A DNA stretch of 64,000 nt, taken from contig NC_073745.1 in assembly GCF_029784135.1 (NCBI RefSeq), positions 243,501,624 to 243,565,623 of the forward strand. The letters are read 5' to 3'. The position numbers and the translations under genes were made by a program. Below the pieces are notes generated by a model. It did no database searches. It saw only the letters and a program-made list of their open reading frames with translations, and was not told where the DNA came from. Position 1 is the stretch's first letter; every line of letters begins with the position of its first letter. Below, one piece after another: positions 21,140 to 32,935 of this stretch. The DNA comes from Toxorhynchites rutilus septentrionalis. Its lineage: Eukaryota > Arthropoda > Insecta > Diptera > Culicidae.

Positions 21140-23077
21140 CGAAGCATTACTTCTACTACTCAAGGTTTACCGTTCTTGATCGGAAAGTGTACAAGAGACG
21201 GTCAACTGAATCCTTACGACACTAGTCGAGGGATTTTTAATTCTCTATTGCACTGACCGCAATGAGTGGGGGACTCAGTCTTGTGTCGATTTTATTTTGC
21301 TGTCGTCTCCCGCCCGATGAACAGCAGACGGGTAATGGATGCAATTGATTAATTTTATTACCAGCAGATTTGGGTGAAATTCATCCCGTATCCCGCATCG
21401 TTTTTTAGATTCCAATAATTCTGAACATTCACATTTCTCTTCAAATATTTTTTCTAATAATAATTCAATTAGTGATTTCACGAAACACTTTTCGAATTCA
21501 ATGGAATTTAAGATCCTTTTTTATTTTGTAGATAAAACGGATCACATATTTGATTAATTCAATTCTGTGTGATTACGTTTTTCGTTGCAAATAAACGTAA
21601 AGAATTAGTATGGACATATGTTATTCATATATCATAAACTTCCGACATATGTGGCAGTAGATTCATTGAACGACCAATGTTTTTTTTATATCCCTTCAAA
21701 CTTGTTGCATCTCTTGAGTGTAAATACTGCTTTGTCCGAAGATTCGTTTGGTTGAATCTGGTTAATTTCAGGTATTCAATCTCCATATTGTCGAATAAAT
21801 ACTGTTGGAACAATCGGTATCGCAGAAAATGATTATCAACATCCTACCTAAACATCAAACGGTATGCGAAGAATTTAAGTGAACTGACGGCATTGGAATA
21901 TATACTTTGTGAGGACCACACAATTATTATCAGAGCGGATAAGCGTCCGACTGGAAGCCATGAACATCAATTTAATGTTCCCAAGATAAATTTATCCTTT
22001 GAAGGTCGTTAACCTTCCTAAAGATGATCAGATGGAATATATTCCAATGTCGTCTGGAATAACCGAACCAACACCTTATGATCGTATTGTTGTTTTTGCT
22101 ATTGTTCTGATGTTTCATAACACGGCGCTCTATTGATTATTCGCCGAAAATGGATAAAAAAAATATCCTTGAGGTTAGCCTACGGTTTTAGTAGCAGTGC
22201 AATATGGTGAGCCAGTCTCAGGATAAGAAAACATTTTAAAATAAAGCTTATTTTTTATGAATCAGTAGTAAAACAAAACGTCAAAAAATTTCTCAGCGGA
22301 TTGTGATAGCGGATAATCATTACCCATTTGAGTTGTATGAGTATTCCCCCCACAAACTGTGGATAGTCTATCTGCATGCAAATTATGTAGAGTTCCACAA
22401 TCCTAAAATTTTATGAGTAAATACTTACGTGCTTACACAAAAAACACATGTTGACATATTTGCACTAATTTATGTTTTTGATTAATTCAAGGTCTTTTCT
22501 AGCCACAAGTTTACTTGGGCCCGAAAGGAGTGTTTGGGCTGGCGGAAAAATATATCTCGCAAGACCATGTGTTCGATATCGTAATAGCCTTGACCAATAA
22601 CGCATTTACATTAACTCATAAAGTTAGTGATTTTAGAGGGATTATTGTTTGTAGTCTCTTGTAGATGAGAAATCTTTCTCTGAGAAATCCTCTGTGGAAC
22701 ATTAAACATTAATGTCGTCCTATCTGCTGTAGCGCATTTTTTCCTCACACAGTTTCATCGAAGTAAACACGCTCGGAGAGGAAAGTTGAACGCCTGGACG
22801 AGAGAGCGAGAATCGCAAAGCGTACGTCATAGAGATACTCATTCCCATGGAGCAAATTCTTGTTAGGAGTTGTAAACAGAACGAGGAAGGAGAGTAACTC
22901 AATTATTCGAACTAGTTTCAGTCTAGCAATGCTTTGGTCAACCCAGACTTACCAAGAGAAAATCATTTGGTTATGATGGGAGAGGATTAATAGTTAGTCG
23001 CAGTTTGCACAGATTGCGATCTGTGCGGTTTGCGATTAATCGTAAGTCGCATCATGCTCTCTTGTTTTCCATCCTTG
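21140..23077. repeat. left arm of a large inverted repeat
   Basis: Read in reverse complement, this arm matches 23386-25175 nearly throughout. Matching landmarks include the ATCCCTCGAC block at 21227, the CGGGCGGGAGACGACAGC block at about 21302-21319 (inverted), and the GCACAGATTGCGATCTGTGC palindrome at 23007-23026. Differences are scattered substitutions and small indels. A minus-strand reading near 22590-22500 gives GQGYYDIEHMVL, resembling the C-terminal finger region of the LINE at 55268, so part of the arm derives from an I-like LINE 3' end. Confidence 0.85.
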
Positions 23078-23184
23078 TTCCTAACTCGATTGATTTTCGC
23101 GTACATGTTTTTGTGCGTTATTACCTCTGATTTTAATTGCTCTTGAAAGTGAAGACGGAGTGTTCGGTCAATTTCTTTTCAAGT

Positions 23185-23360
23185 ATGGAAAACCACGAGA
23201 AACCTTTCAAGCGAACAATCAAAACGCGAACCATTGCGCAACGTTTGAGCATCATCGAGTAAGTCGAAAAATATTGACGGAAGGGGTCTGAAGCTGCAAA
23301 TAATTTCAGTATTGCACAAAGTACGGTATCAACACTATTCAAACTAAAGTAAAAATGGAA
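23185..23360 (+). pseudogene. pogo/Tigger-like transposase N-terminus in the spacer
   Basis: The ATG at 23185 reads ENHEKPFKRTIKTRTIAQRL then SIIE, a stop, VEKY, a stop, RKGSEAANNFSIAQSTVSTL and FKLK. This is the CENP-B N-terminal/psq helix-turn-helix pattern of pogo-type transposases. Two stops replace expected residues. It lies in the 308-bp spacer between the two arms. A pogo-type DDE piece occurs just outside the right arm at 25440. Confidence 0.7.
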
Positions 23361-23385
23361 TCGGAATGGAAACTTTTATCTAGAC

Positions 23386-25175
23386 CAAGGATGGAAAACA
23401 AGGGAGCATGATGTGATTTACGAATAATCGCAAACTGCACAGATCGCAATCTGTGCAAACTGCGACTAACTATTAATCCTCACCCATCATAACCAAATGA
23501 TTTTCTCTTGGTAACTCTGAGTTGACCAAAGCATTGCTAGACTGAAACTAGTTCTAATAATTGAGTTACTCTCCGTCCTCGTTTTGTTTACAACTCCTAA
23601 CAAGAATTTGCTCCATGGGAATGAGTGTCTCTATGACGTACGCTTTACGATTCTCGCTCTCTCGTCCGGGCGTTCAATTTTCCTTTCCGAGCGCGTTTAC
23701 TTCGATGAAACTGGGTAAAATAAAAAAAATGCGCTACAGCAGATAGGACGACTTTCATGTTTAATGTTTCACAGAGGATTTCTCAGATGGTGTTTAAATT
23801 AATCTACAAGAGACTACAAACAATAATCCCCCTCAAATCACTAATTTTATGAGTTAATGTAAATGTGTTATTGGCCAAGGCTATTACGACATCGAACACG
23901 TGGTCTTGCGAGATATATTTTTCCGCCAGCCCAAATACAGATCTCTTTTTTCGGGCCCGAGTAAACTGGTCGCTAGAAAAGAGAATTTTTTGATGTTTTG
24001 TTTAACTATTGATTCATTCAAAAAAAAAAGCTTTATTTTTAAATGTTTTCTTATCCTGAGACTGGCTCACCATATTGCACTGCTACTAAAACCGTAGGCT
24101 AACCTCAAGGATATTTTTTATTCATTTTCGGCGAATAATCAATAGAGTGCCGTGTTATGAAACATCAGAATAATAGCAAAAACAATATTACGATCATAAG
24201 GTGTTGGACAGGTTATTCCAGACGACATTGGAATATATTCCATCTGATCATCTTTAGAAAGGTTAATGACCTTCAAAGGATAAACTTATCTTGGGCACAT
24301 TGAATTGATGTTCATGACATCCAGTCGGATGTTTATCAGCTCTGATAATAATTGTGTGGTCCTCACAAAGTATATATTCCAATGCCGTCAGTTCACTGAA
24401 ATTCTTCGCATACCGTTTGATGATAAGGTAAGATGTTGATAATCATTTGCTGCGATACCTATTGTTCCAACAGTATTTATTCGACAAAATGAAGACTTAA
24501 TACCTGAAATTAACCAGATTCAACCATGCAAATCTGCGGCAAAGCAGTATGTACACTTGAGAGATGCAACAAGTTTGAAGGGATATAAAAAAAACATTAG
24601 TCGTTCGATAAATCTACTGCCAGATATGTCGGAAGTCCACGATATATGAATAAAATACGTCCATACTAATTCATTACATTTATTCGCAACGAAGAACGTA
24701 ACCACACAGAATTGAATTAATCAAATATGTGATCTGTTTTATCTACAAAATAAAAAAGGGTCTGAAATTCAATCGAATTCGAAAGGTGTTTCGTGAAGTC
24801 ACTAATTGAATTACTATTGGTAAAATTATTTGGAGAGAACTGTGAATGTTCAGAATTATTGGTATCTAAAAAACGATTTTGGGCGGGATGCGATTCGCCC
24901 AAATCTGCTGGTAATAAAATTAATCAATTGCATCCATTACCCGTCTGCTGTTCATCGGGCGGGAGACGACAGCAAAATAAAATCGACACTGAGTCAGCCA
25001 CTCACTGCGGACAATGCAATAGAGAATTAAAAATCCCTCGACGAGTGTCGTAAGATTTCAGTTGATCGTCTCTTGTTACACTTTCCGATCAAGAACTCAT
25101 CATCCGCTCTATGGAATGGGATTAACCGTTTGTGGCTTGCACTCACGATAAAACTTGAGTAGTAGTAATGCTTCA
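23386..25175. repeat. right arm of the large inverted repeat
   Basis: The reverse complement of the left arm at 21140-23077. Plus-strand readings here mirror minus-strand readings in the left arm, for example MSYSPSSFCLQLLTRICSMG at 23561 and at 22902 minus. The outer part differs by an insertion-like tract at about 25090-25145. A transcript crossing both arms would fold into a hairpin of about 1.8 kb. Confidence 0.85.
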
Positions 25176-25411
25176 AAAGTTTGAAGGGATATAAAAAAAA
25201 CATTGGTCGTTCAATAAATCTACTGCCACAATGTCGGAAGTCCATGATATATGAATAACATATGTCCATACTAATTCTTTACATTTATTTGCAACGAAAA
25301 ACGTAACTACACAGAATTGAATTAATCAAATATGTGATCCGTTTTATTTACAAAATAAAAGAGGATCTTAAATTCCATTGAATTCGAAAAGTGTTTCGTG
25401 AAATCACTAAG
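25176..25411 (+). repeat. third, partial copy of the arm sequence
   Basis: TTTGAAGGGATATAAAAAAA through TTCGTGAAATCACTA repeats the segment also present at 24577-24800 (same orientation) and at 21470-21705 (inverted). It is closer to the left arm, for example in AGGATCTTAAATTCCATTG. Confidence 0.75.
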
Positions 25412-25439
25412 AAGATAAGAAGAAGTCATTACCAGTGAT

Positions 25440-25675
25440 ATACGAGAGCAACACCAAGGTCTGGATGGCCTTAATGCTTTTTAAGGAATGGATCATGCAA
25501 TTTGACGAAAAATTTTCCAGTGGAAATAGAAAGGTAGTATTTCTGGAATTATGTGTTATGGTAATGTATCATACTTATATCTATATCTTCTCAAAGGTGG
25601 TCATGTTCGTTGATAACTATACAGCGCACCAAAAATCTCTCCGACCAAAGCTCAAATCGATTTATTTTTAAAATG
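25440..25675 (+). pseudogene. pogo-like DDE transposase fragment
   Basis: Plus-strand reading gives FKEWIMQFDEKFSSGNRKVV and, after an internal insertion of about 20 codons, MFVDNYTAHQKSL then KLKSI. The FVDNxxAH block is the second catalytic aspartate region of pogo/Tigger (DDE_1) transposases, and the preceding block is its usual upstream partner. No third acidic residue is visible. With the N-terminus at 23185 it may come from a single element split by the inverted-repeat sequence. Confidence 0.6.
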
Positions 25676-25679
25676 GCGT

Positions 25680-28464
25680 GCTTTCGTTGCGTTTATAGAG
25701 TCAAGTCGCAGATGGAAATTCGATCCTTTAGAAGTGTTTCGGTCAAGTTTTGCGAAACTCATTTATCATAGCTATTGAGGTAACCAAGCACCAGATGCTC
25801 ATGAAGGGGGGTTCTAGATCTGTAAGCAATTTGCCAATTCACGTCGAGTACCAATGATTATTTCTGATCAGTGTCTCGATTCGGTCATCACCAGTTTCGG
25901 CACGAGCTTTCGGGACAACTCAATAGGAGAGAAGATTCAATGACACCTGGGGATTTTTCGGAAATACACAAAGGATAAGTCAAAAGTCAGCCCAGTAAAA
26001 AGTTATCTCCAATAAAAATAATGTAGGTATTGATGAAGTTATTTCAACATAATAAGATCGAATTAAAATTCATTTTATGGCATTGCAGGAATTCACAACG
26101 CAACAACTTGTTTTTGCTGAGCAACTTTCTCACGACCCAAACAAGAGTGCGTTTCAACGCATACAAACAAAATATTGAAATTAACTCCCAGGCACATTTG
26201 GGTGAAAAAAAACCTCGTCCACTTACCCGCGGCAACACTTTCCTCTGGTTAAACTCAAATGGCTACATAAATCAAACGTCCACCAGCCACCCAAACCTCG
26301 TTAACACCATTCAAACAAACCATAAGTCTGCCATAAAGAGAAAGAAAATGCCAATCACAAAATCCCCCACACGATAGCCACATAAAAAGAACATCAAAAG
26401 TAGCATTAATGCCGCTGCTGCCGCCAACAGTTCGTTCGCTTTTCTGTTTCTCTATTCAAGTCCGAGTCGAATTTTGTTTTGGATTAAACACCCGTCAAAG
26501 GAAAGGCGCTGAGGGCATCAACTCCAGCATCCGGCAGGCACCAAGCGAGAAACCATCCAATCGTAATTTTTCTACTTCTTCATTATACGTCCGTCCTTCA
26601 CTCCTACTTTTTCTCGCATCGTACCATCGCACACACCAGAACGATGATGCTGTGATAACCTCGTCCTCCCAGCCTAACAACAGAAAGAAGCCAACAAGCG
26701 AAGGTGGGGTGTTGTGCTGGGATGGCATAGGAAGCATAATCACAAATGGGGAGTAGGATCCCGTACCTTTTGCGCCGTTGGCAGAACGAACGCTCTCCGT
26801 GCTTAACTCCGGCACGGGACGCACCCCAATCAAAGTGGGTACGAAGTGTAGGAAACCGTATACGCATCAATTTCACCTTCAGTCAATGCACAGACACACA
26901 CACGAGCACAAACACACACAAAGAGCTATGCATACAATTGAAATGCCACTCACGTTTCGTTTAAGTTCATTCCACGCCGCATGGTTTCGAAATGTTTTAT
27001 TTTTTCGTTGCTTTCCACAGTCGATGAGAGGAATTAGTTACCGAAAGGGACAATTCAATGCGACGCAGGCGAAGAAATAACAATTCATTCGCTCTCCCCT
27101 CGTACTACCACCCTGGTCACCTCTCTGGGTAGCCTCGATACTATCTTTCGAGGGTATCGAAAACTTTTCCGCGCGCGATAAAGGGCTGTTGCTATGGGTA
27201 CTCGCGATTGTGGTTTGCCCTGAAACTTAATTGCGAGAAAGAGCGAGAGAGAACAAATCAGGAACAAACACATGTTTTGCTGGGCAGAGGTACTTTAGAA
27301 TGGATCCTATTTGATTCAGATGACTAAAGCTGGAGTATCCTGCAATGTTTATTCAGATATTCGAATGTAGATAACAAGATAGAATTTTTTAAGTGTAAAG
27401 TAACTGCGAATAGGCGACTATTGTTGTAATATGAGCTCAATATTGATTCATAAAGAGTCATCGTCATCAACAGAAATAGTATGCAGATATGGCTAAATCA
27501 TATTATTCCAACAAAACCCAGTAAAAGTGAAAGTTTCTCCAGCCTTAGAGTAAATTGAATCACAAGGTGCTTGACACATTATCATCGTCATACGAGCAGG
27601 AAAATACAATTCCTCAAGGTACTGTTCTAAGCTTCACCCTATCTCAACTGGCAATTGATGACATCAGTAAACAAAGTGCACAATTCTCGCGTAACTTTTG
27701 AAAAGGTCCTATGTAACATTCACATCAACTCGAGAAAATCGAAGTTGAAGATCGGAATATTGTTCCGCGAATTGTTTCGAAAGGAATCGATTTTTATCAC
27801 TACGTTTACCACTAGCAGTCAATAATAACTCTGAAAACCAATCGTAACTGTTGTTATCTGATTTTAGTTTGAAATTGAAGCCTCCGAGCGAAAAATGTTA
27901 CATTGGACTTTTGACTGACCGCTTTGTACATTGGACAAATAAAGTTGCACGATGAGAATTTGAAAACAACTACTGAACAACGATCCAAACACTTGCACTT
28001 CGTGCTAAAAGCAGATCGTAATCGTTATCACTTGTTGAATTGAACTAAAAACGATACCAACACCCGAAAATAACAAAAACTCGAAATGACCGAAGTGCGA
28101 CTTCGTGTTGTTTTGATTGCTTTGTTACTTCGGACGTATCGATCGTCAGAGGGAAGCGGTGTCCGAAGTAACTGTCGAGTGCTCAAAATTCGAATCTGTA
28201 CATTGGATTGTTTTCTCAATGCATTCAATGATTGAGAACTAATAGTGTGCATCCATTAACTCGACTTGTTTACATTTGTTACTTAGGACATAGTGTGTGT
28301 ATATGTCATCAGACGTACAATTTTCAACCAAATTAAAAATATAGTTAAGTTAACTGTCCTTCCACTAACAGCTGTCTTATGATTTGACATCTCCTGGTCG
28401 TTTAATTCTCACGAAAACAACGCAGTGCCCTTTTTTTATACACGTTTCGAAATTTTTGAGCTTG
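25680..28464. other. unassigned sequence, candidate single-copy DNA
   Basis: No gene recognised. The part from about 26030 to 27270 is richer in GC and has ORFs on both strands with no domain or convincing splice structure. A CACACACACG run lies near 26895. The part from 27300 to 28460 is AT-rich with repeated ACATTGGA motifs. Promoter or untranslated-exon DNA cannot be excluded. Confidence 0.4.
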
Positions 28465-28984
28465 AAGTTGTAAGTAAGGGGGTCTCCGTAGCCACATTGG
28501 TTGCGCGTTCGCTTAGTAAGCGATCGATCGTGAGTTCAAAACTCAGGGCCCCCATTGACCATCTTTGTGTTGTTACAGAATAACTACGTCCACGCAACAA
28601 TCATCAGCGATGGAGATCGATCCACGGTCGAAATAAGATCGATTCATCCATACAACTGCTCTGCTCTGCAGAAATACCGGGCTGCTGTTCTATAAATAAC
28701 TCAACAATGGATCAACGACTGTCTCCGCTGTCCAGTCTTAACTGTGGATAATGGAAGAACAGATAGAAAACTCTTTCGCCTAAATGGCTACTGTGTAAAT
28801 ATGTACCATTTGCAATGGTATAGAAGGGAATACTCTAACGCCGAAAAATGGCAACTGTGTAATGTGCTAATTATAGATATGATAAATATGTGACATGTAC
28901 ACGATTAAAAATTCGGCTCTGTTACAGCTAAAATGCTAATGAGCCTAAAATAAACAAAAGGGATAAAAAAAAAAGTTGTAAGTA
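28465..28984 (+). mobile_element. tRNA-derived SINE with 12-bp target duplication
   Basis: The element at 28477-28972 is bounded by AAGTTGTAAGTA at 28465-28476 and again at 28973-28984. Its head GGGGGTCTCCGTAGCCACAT continues TTGGTTGCGCG and GAGTTCAAAACTC, corresponding to the pol III A and B boxes of a tRNA gene, and closes with GGGCCCCCA like an acceptor stem. The 3' end is A-rich (GGATAAAAAAAA). These are the standard features of a tRNA-derived SINE copied by a LINE's machinery. Clean duplications suggest it is fairly young. Confidence 0.9.
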
Positions 28985-29119
28985 TTTCCCTAATTCCTTA
29001 GTGAACGATTTAGAAATTTAAGTACACCACCTCAGTTAGTAACTAATATGAAATGAAAAAAACGTGCATACGACGGGGAGATAAAGGTCTATTTATTACA
29101 TAAAATTATGATTTGTCTT

Positions 29120-30312
29120 CGGATGGTGGTGGGGCACATTCGGACACTGTTTAATACCTCGTAAAATTTGTGTCTGATTGTTGTTTACTAACAAACATCA
29201 CCTAATGATGGTTCGAAACTACAAAAAGAAAACCGATAGAACCAGCATCAACGAAGATGAGATGGAAAGAACTATCGAACTAGTTTCGAAAAGAACGTTT
29301 TCATGATTCCAGCTCACAGGTGGTCCAACTAGGTCCATTGTCTTTGCTAATTTCCCAACTAACGGTTGTATAACGGGAAAACTGTTTCTCAATGTTCTGG
29401 AACATTTGAAAAAGGTAGCAAAAAGCAACATAAACCAATCAATTTCAAAAAATCCAAAATCAACCAAAAAGTCATTGCACGTTGGAAACAATTAAATATT
29501 GCCGAGAAAATTGCACAATTCATGTATCTTTTCCACTTTATGTCATAAATCGCTTACAACCGCTGGATGTTTCAGTTATGGGTCCTTTCAAGCAAAAGTT
29601 CTCAGTTTGGCGATTGGCTACTCAACCATCCTGGGAAAACTATTTCTATACACGACCTTTCAGGTATAGTTGCATCGGCTTATAATGCTTCTTTCAATCT
29701 GAGTAATATCCTACCTGGATTAAAAATGACAGGTTGCTATCCATTCTCAAGAAAGGATTTTATCGGACAAGGACTTTGAATGCCCAAATCATTTCACCTA
29801 CTGAAGCGGAGATGGCAACTGACTCATCGGGTAATACAACAATGCTGCAAAACAATGCGTCTACAGCACAGATAGATTTTACTTTGGCAACTTTGTTCCC
29901 GGAAAATGTTGAACATTTTCCAAAAACTTCTAAGCGGGAAACTACCACTCGAAAACGAAAGAAAGCAAAATCACGAATTTTTACTGACTCAAATAGTAGC
30001 AATTTCCTTTCAGACAAATACAAACAGGAATATGCAGAATATGCTGGAAATAAGAAGAACTGAAGTAATTGTTGATAAACATTAAATTTTATTTTTTTTT
30101 TCGTTGTTCGAAAGTGCCCCAGGAACAAAAAGGCAATTTTCAAAAATTCGAATCAACCATTCGTAATCGAATCAACACACCCCTCTAACACGCTCATATG
30201 ATACATTGATGTCCTAATGACAGCCAGGATGAATTCTAGATTTTTTTTAAGTTTACAAAAAATATTGAAAATCAAGGAAAAAAGTGTCAGAATGTACCCC
30301 CCTCTCCCCTAC
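29120..30312 (+). mobile_element. pogo-like element with diverged inverted ends
   Basis: Near 29130 the sequence GGGGCACATTCGGACACT, and inverted near 30283-30300 the sequence GGGGTACATTCTGACACT, form matching termini about 28 bases long with several mismatches. They enclose a pogo-like transposase reading on the plus strand. The exact outermost bases and the TA duplication are not clear. Confidence 0.7.
29208..30063 (+). pseudogene. pogo-like (DDE_1) transposase, degenerate
   Basis: The reading starts MVRNYKKKTDRTSINEDEME, the N-terminal helix-turn-helix start typical of pogo relatives, and then jumps over most of the DNA-binding region. The DDE part survives as GCITGKLFLNVLEHLKKV, NRLQPLDVSVMGPFKQKF and, in another frame, SIHDLSGIVASAYNASF then GCYPFSRKDF. 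A basic tail follows (KRETTTRKRKKAKSR) and ends at 30063. Several stops and frameshifts are present. In live relatives this protein binds the inverted ends and cuts at TA. Confidence 0.8.
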
Positions 30313-30509
30313 AGAAACGAATGAAAAACATCAATTGATAAAATGCAGAAATGGTTATCCAATCGCGGATTCAGAATATCAGTCGAAAAAACTTGAAATT
30401 TTGCGTCAGCGATGAAAATATTTAAGAAGTTGATAAAGTTTCCTCGGTATGGTATAATGAAGGTTCCTTCGGTATGATTTTTGATGAAAGATGGCATTCT
30501 AATAAATTA

Positions 30510-31772
30510 GGCTGTCAAAAAAGTCCTGCGGTATTTCCGCGAGGTGTCGTTGTAAGCGCGTAGTTCTAGTTGTATTCATTGTATCGAGTCATACTATAGC
30601 TTGTTGGAAAGGTATTTTTGCGCGCTATAATATAGTCCTTGACAGTGTTTTGTTTGGTTAAGTCGTTCGTGAGTTATAGTGTCGCAAATATGGAGCAAAA
30701 TAAAGAGAAAATCCGACATATTTTACAGTACTACTATGACAAAGGCAAAAATGCATCTCAAGCTGCCAATAAAAGTTGTGCAGTTTATGGACCCGATACA
30801 GTTTCCATTTCCACCGCACAACGATGGTTTCAACGTTTTCGTTCTGGTGTAGAGGTCGTCGAAGATGCGCCACGCTCCGGAAGACCTGTCGTCGAAAATT
30901 GCGACAAAATCGCTGAATTATCCGAGAAAGACCGGCACAGTAGCAGCCGTAGCATTGGCCAAGAGCTGGGGATAAGTCATCAAACCGTTATTAACCATTT
31001 GAAGAAGCTTGGATTCACAAACAAGCTCGATGTATGGGTGCCACACACGTTGACGCAAAAAAACATCTTTGACCGTATCGACGCATGTGAATCGCTGCTG
31101 AATCGCAACAAAATCGACCCGTTTCTGAAGCGGATGGTGACTGGCGATGAAAAGTGGGTAACTTACGACAACGTGAAGCGCAAACGGTCGTGGTCGAAGC
31201 CCGCTGAAGCGGCTTAGACGGTGGCCAAGCCCTCATTAACGCTGTGTGTTTGGTGGGATTGTCAAGGAATAATCTATTATGAGCTGCTTCCCTATGGCCA
31301 AACGCTCAATTCAGGCATGTACTGCCAACAACTGGACCGCTTGAAGGTAGCACTCATGAAGAAGAGGCCATCTTTGATAAACAGAGGCCGCATTGTCTTC
31401 CATCAGGACAACGCCAGGCCACACACTTCTTTGGTGACGTGCCAGAAGCTCCGGGAGCTCGGATGGGAGGTTCTTTTGCATCCGCCGTATAGTCCGGACC
31501 TTGCACCAAGTGACTACCACCTGTTTTTGTCCATGGCGAACGAGCTAGGTAGTCAGAAGTTAGCCACAAAAGAGGCCTGTGAAAATTGGCTATCCGAGTT
31601 TTTTGCCAATAAGGAAGCGAGCTTCTATAACAGGGGTATTATGAAGTTGGCATCTCGTTGGGAACAAGTCATCGAACGCATAGCGCATATTTGACTTAAA
31701 ACAGATGATTGTAACTAATTTTATGAACAAATGAAAATTCAAAAAAAATACCGCAGGACTTTTTTGACAGCT
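30510..31772 (+). mobile_element. DD34D mariner, nearly intact
   Basis: The element is 1263 bp and flanked by TA on both sides. The left end GGCTGTCAAAAAAGTCCTGC and the right end (inverted) AGCTGTCAAAAAAGTCCTGC continue GGTATTT, giving 27-bp inverted repeats with one mismatch. The transposase occupies most of the interior. Confidence 0.95.
30690..31694 (+). pseudogene. mariner transposase with one internal TAG
   Basis: A 335-codon frame begins MEQNKEKIRHILQYYYDKGK and is open to the TGA at 31694 except for a TAG at 31215-31217. The helix-turn-helix region includes TAQRWFQRFRSG and SGRPVVEN, followed by WVPHTL. Catalytic residues are complete: TGDEKW (first D), FHQDNARPHTS (second D) and YSPDLAPSDYHLF (third D), with 34 residues between the last two. 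The stop lies between the first and second aspartates, where glutamine (CAG) would be a one-base change. The length is usual for a mariner. Cut-and-paste transposase acting in the nucleus; inactive unless the stop is read through. Confidence 0.93.
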
Positions 31773-31774
31773 TA

Positions 31775-32199
31775 ATATTTACATTGGATTTAAATGGTTT
31801 ACCAAATTCATAGGAGTCAGCAGTACAATAGAGTTCTGTGAGAAAAAATAAAGAGATAGATGAAAGATCATTCGGATTAATAAGAAGAACACTGAAAAAA
31901 TCCAAATTATTATTATTTTTTATTTTAATCTTACAATTGAAAACCACGAATACAATAAAATAATCGATTTCAAGAAAATAAAAATAATAATGCAGACGAT
32001 GAAGAAAATTATTTTTGTGTCTCGCAATGCTCTTAAAAATTTAGGATAAAATTACGCCACATGTAGAAAAAAAAATACACATACGAACGCATTTAAATAA
32101 AAATAAGAGCAGGAGTGGGTCTCAAAGTTATATTTTTTCTAAATTTCGAAATGCCAGAAAATGTATAAAAATTTTTTGTACCGCATATTTATTTTTTTT
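31775..32199. other. unassigned AT-rich sequence
   Basis: Simple AT-rich DNA with A and T runs. No gene, terminal repeat or hairpin of note. Confidence 0.5.
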
Positions 32200-32935
32200 A
32201 TTATTAGATTTTTTTGATGAAAAAATTGTTTGAAGATATTTGTCGATACAACTTAGTAAGATGTACTTTCAGTATTTTTTCTTATTTTTGTCTCAAAGCT
32301 ATTGAGTATGGTGTGAATAAAACGAAAAGGTGAGTTTTTCATCATAGATCCTATGGTGTACCATATAAGGACTCAAATATATGGTACTATTGCCAAAATC
32401 TTTTATTTAGTACCCTATACAATATTTTCCGTACAGCTGATGATTTGGTTTGGAAACACTTTTTACTCCTTTACCCAGCCAGAACCTTTGGAAATATAAA
32501 CAAAAATATTTTTTGTACAGCGCAACACTGAAAAAAATTTGAAAAAAATCACAAATATCTAGAAAAGCCGTAGGAACACATTTAAATATGAATTAAGTAG
32601 TACTGAATCTCTAAATCCCAAAAAAAAAATTCAAAATTTCAATATTTTTTTTAGTACTTCAATTTTTCATTAATTTTTTTTTGATAATTTTTCTTGATAC
32701 ACCGTAGTGAGATGCAAAATCAGTATTTTTTTCAATTTTTTATCTCGAAGCTTTTGAAGATGGCGTGAAAAAAACGAAAAAGTACGTTTTTCACTATAGA
32801 TCCTATGTTAAACCACATAGGGATACAAAAAAACCGCCAAAATTTCTTATTTAATATCCTATACAATATTTGCTATACTAGTGATTTGGTTTGGGGGCAC
32901 TTTTTACTCCCTTACCCGGCCAGGCCCTTTGTCGT
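32200..32935. repeat. direct tandem duplication, ~445-bp period
   Basis: The block running from CAGTATTTTTTC (32270) to GGTTTGGAAACACTTTTTAC (32448) recurs at 32722-32908 with the same landmarks (AAAACGAAAA, ATAGATCCTATG, CACTTTTTACTCC, TTACCC). The copies are diverged and the second is shorter inside. There is no coding content. Confidence 0.7.

Noticed and set aside
26030..27270. Overlapping ORFs of 90-115 codons as possible host exons
   Set aside because: ORFs exist on both strands as the GC content rises, with no domain, no convincing splice sites and no codon signature. Left as unassigned.
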